From Nitrospiria bacterium (lineage in GTDB: Bacteria; Nitrospirota; CAKKRA01; 9FT-COMBO-42-15), in NCBI GenBank assembly GCA_919902475.1, contig CAKKRA010000365.1, forward strand, positions 1-6,270: a stretch of 6,270 nucleotides of DNA, given 5' to 3'. This document shows positions 5,340 through 6,270 of the stretch, piece by piece. The position numbers and the translations under genes are program-made. The notes below the pieces were generated by a model. That model searched no databases. It had not been told where the DNA came from and worked only from the letters and a program-made list of their open reading frames with translations. Position 1 is the first letter of the stretch; every line of letters begins with the position of its first letter.

Positions 5340-6270
5340 ATGCGTTTTATTGCTGATTTACATATCCATTCAAAATACTCAAGGGCAACCAGCCCGAATA
5401 TGTCTCCTGAAAATATCTGGAAATGGGCGCAAATCAAAGGCATTGCTGTAATTGGCACAGGCGATTTCACGCATCCCGGATGGTTTAAAGAGCTGAATGA
5501 AAAGCTTGAGCCGAAAGGCAGCGGCCTCTTTTCGCTTAAAAAGGAATTTCAAACAGATGACATCCCAGATTCCTGCAAGGCAGATGTTTCTTTCATACTC
5601 ACTGCTGAGATAAGCTGCATCTACAGCAAAAATGGAAAAACCAGAAAGATACACTCCCTCATATTTGTCCCTGACTTTACTGATGCTGCAAAAATAAACC
5701 TCCGCCTTTCTAAGATAGGAAATCTCAATGCAGATGGAAGACCCATCCTCGGCCTCAATGCAAAGGAGCTCTTAAAAATAGTTATGGATGCGTCTCCTGA
5801 TGCCGTGCTTGTGCCTGCGCATGCATGGACCCCGCATTTTTCTGTGTTCGGCTCTGAATCCGGCTTTGATGCCCTTGAGGAATGTTTTGAGGAGCTGACT
5901 CCTCATATCCATGCAATAGAAACAGGCCTTTCGTCAGACCCTTTGATGAACTGGAGGCTTTCTGCGCTCGACAGGATAACGTTGATATCAAATTCCGATG
6001 CGCACTCGCCAAATAAAATAGGCCGTGAGGCAAATATATTTGACACAGATATCTCTTACAAGGCAATGATGGCTTCAATTAAAACAAAAAGGGGTTTTAA
6101 AGGAACCATAGAGTTTTTCCCTGAAGAAGGCAAATATCATTATGACGGACACAGGCTGTGCGGAGCAAGCCTTACACCGGAGGAGACCATAAGCCACAAC
6201 TACCTCTGCCCTGTATGCAGCAAGAGGGTTACTGTTGGCGTGATGCACAGGGTGGAAAAACTTGCAGACA
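5340..6270 (+). CDS. Endonuclease Q (EndoQ)-like PHP-domain DNA repair nuclease (partial, first 310 residues)
   Basis: The frame stays open to the window end, so the C-terminus is missing. The N-terminal PHP metallo-phosphoesterase domain shows DLHIHS (Asp6, His8, His10), GTGDFTHPGW (39-48, with Asp42 and His45), AEIS (Glu90), KIHSL (His105), PAHAWTPHFSVFG (159-171) and SNSDAHS (217-223, with Asp220 and His222). All fit a trinuclear metal site. A zinc-finger-like stretch follows, with Cys274, Cys290 and Cys293 (CPVC). This order matches endonuclease Q, known from Thermococcales archaea and some bacteria. EndoQ nicks DNA 5' of uracil, hypoxanthine, xanthine or abasic sites. In some bacteria the family is fused to a UvrD-like helicase; whether this copy is fused cannot be seen. 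The start is supported by homologues beginning at the same M-x-F-I-A-D-L-H. The gene is divergent from nagZ across 118 bp and appears leaderless. Confidence 0.88.
   Translation, partial: MRFIADLHIHSKYSRATSPNMSPENIWKWAQIKGIAVIGTGDFTHPGWFKELNEKLEPKGSGLFSLKKEFQTDDIPDSCKADVSFILTAEISCIYSKNGKTRKIHSLIFVPDFTDAAKINLRLSKIGNLNADGRPILGLNAKELLKIVMDASPDAVLVPAHAWTPHFSVFGSESGFDALEECFEELTPHIHAIETGLSSDPLMNWRLSALDRITLISNSDAHSPNKIGREANIFDTDISYKAMMASIKTKRGFKGTIEFFPEEGKYHYDGHRLCGASLTPEETISHNYLCPVCSKRVTVGVMHRVEKLAD

Noticed and set aside
5782..6078. Minus-strand 98-codon frame opposite the EndoQ gene
   Set aside because: It is a shadow frame; the conserved PHP motifs on the plus strand account for this region.

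Overview
This is a bacterial window of moderate-to-low GC with five protein genes. Three are complete and two run off the ends. No mobile element, rRNA, tRNA or CRISPR array is visible. The gene mix is a KimA-type potassium importer behind a cyclic-di-AMP riboswitch, a PilZ/receiver protein, a NagZ hexosaminidase and a bacterial endonuclease Q. I infer an environmental, probably anaerobic lineage near Nitrospirota or Desulfobacterota; the sequence does not settle this.

Left part (1-2499, minus strand). A strong-looking promoter (TTGACA, 17-nt spacer, TAATAT) drives a leader of about 220 nt. The leader carries a clear ydaO-type cyclic-di-AMP riboswitch (2341-2451) and a Rho-independent terminator (2285-2316). 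It ends in a Shine-Dalgarno that can be masked by an upstream CCTCC. Then comes kimA (434-2245) and, 61 nt further on, the 5' part of a xylose-isomerase-like TIM-barrel gene (1-372). The expected logic is that high c-di-AMP terminates the leader transcript and lowers K+ uptake.

Middle (2673-5270). A plus-strand gene (2719-4167) encodes one unbroken 482-residue protein: an N-terminal PilZ domain, a complete receiver domain, and a C-terminal gamma-glutamyl-GABA hydrolase-like (peptidase C26) amidotransferase domain. All three domains keep their key residues. I do not know of a described protein with this architecture, and it is the most interesting item here. It converges on nagZ (4157-5221, minus strand), and the two coding ends overlap by 11 bp. 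nagZ starts at TTG behind a strong Shine-Dalgarno.

Right part (5222-6270). A 118-bp divergent spacer separates nagZ from an endonuclease Q homologue (5340 to the window end, plus strand). That gene has a perfect extended -10 box ending 5 nt before its ATG and no Shine-Dalgarno, so it is probably translated from a leaderless mRNA.

Two second-messenger systems appear side by side: c-di-AMP (riboswitch and KimA) and, by motif, c-di-GMP (PilZ). Otherwise the genes look like independent transcription units rather than one pathway.
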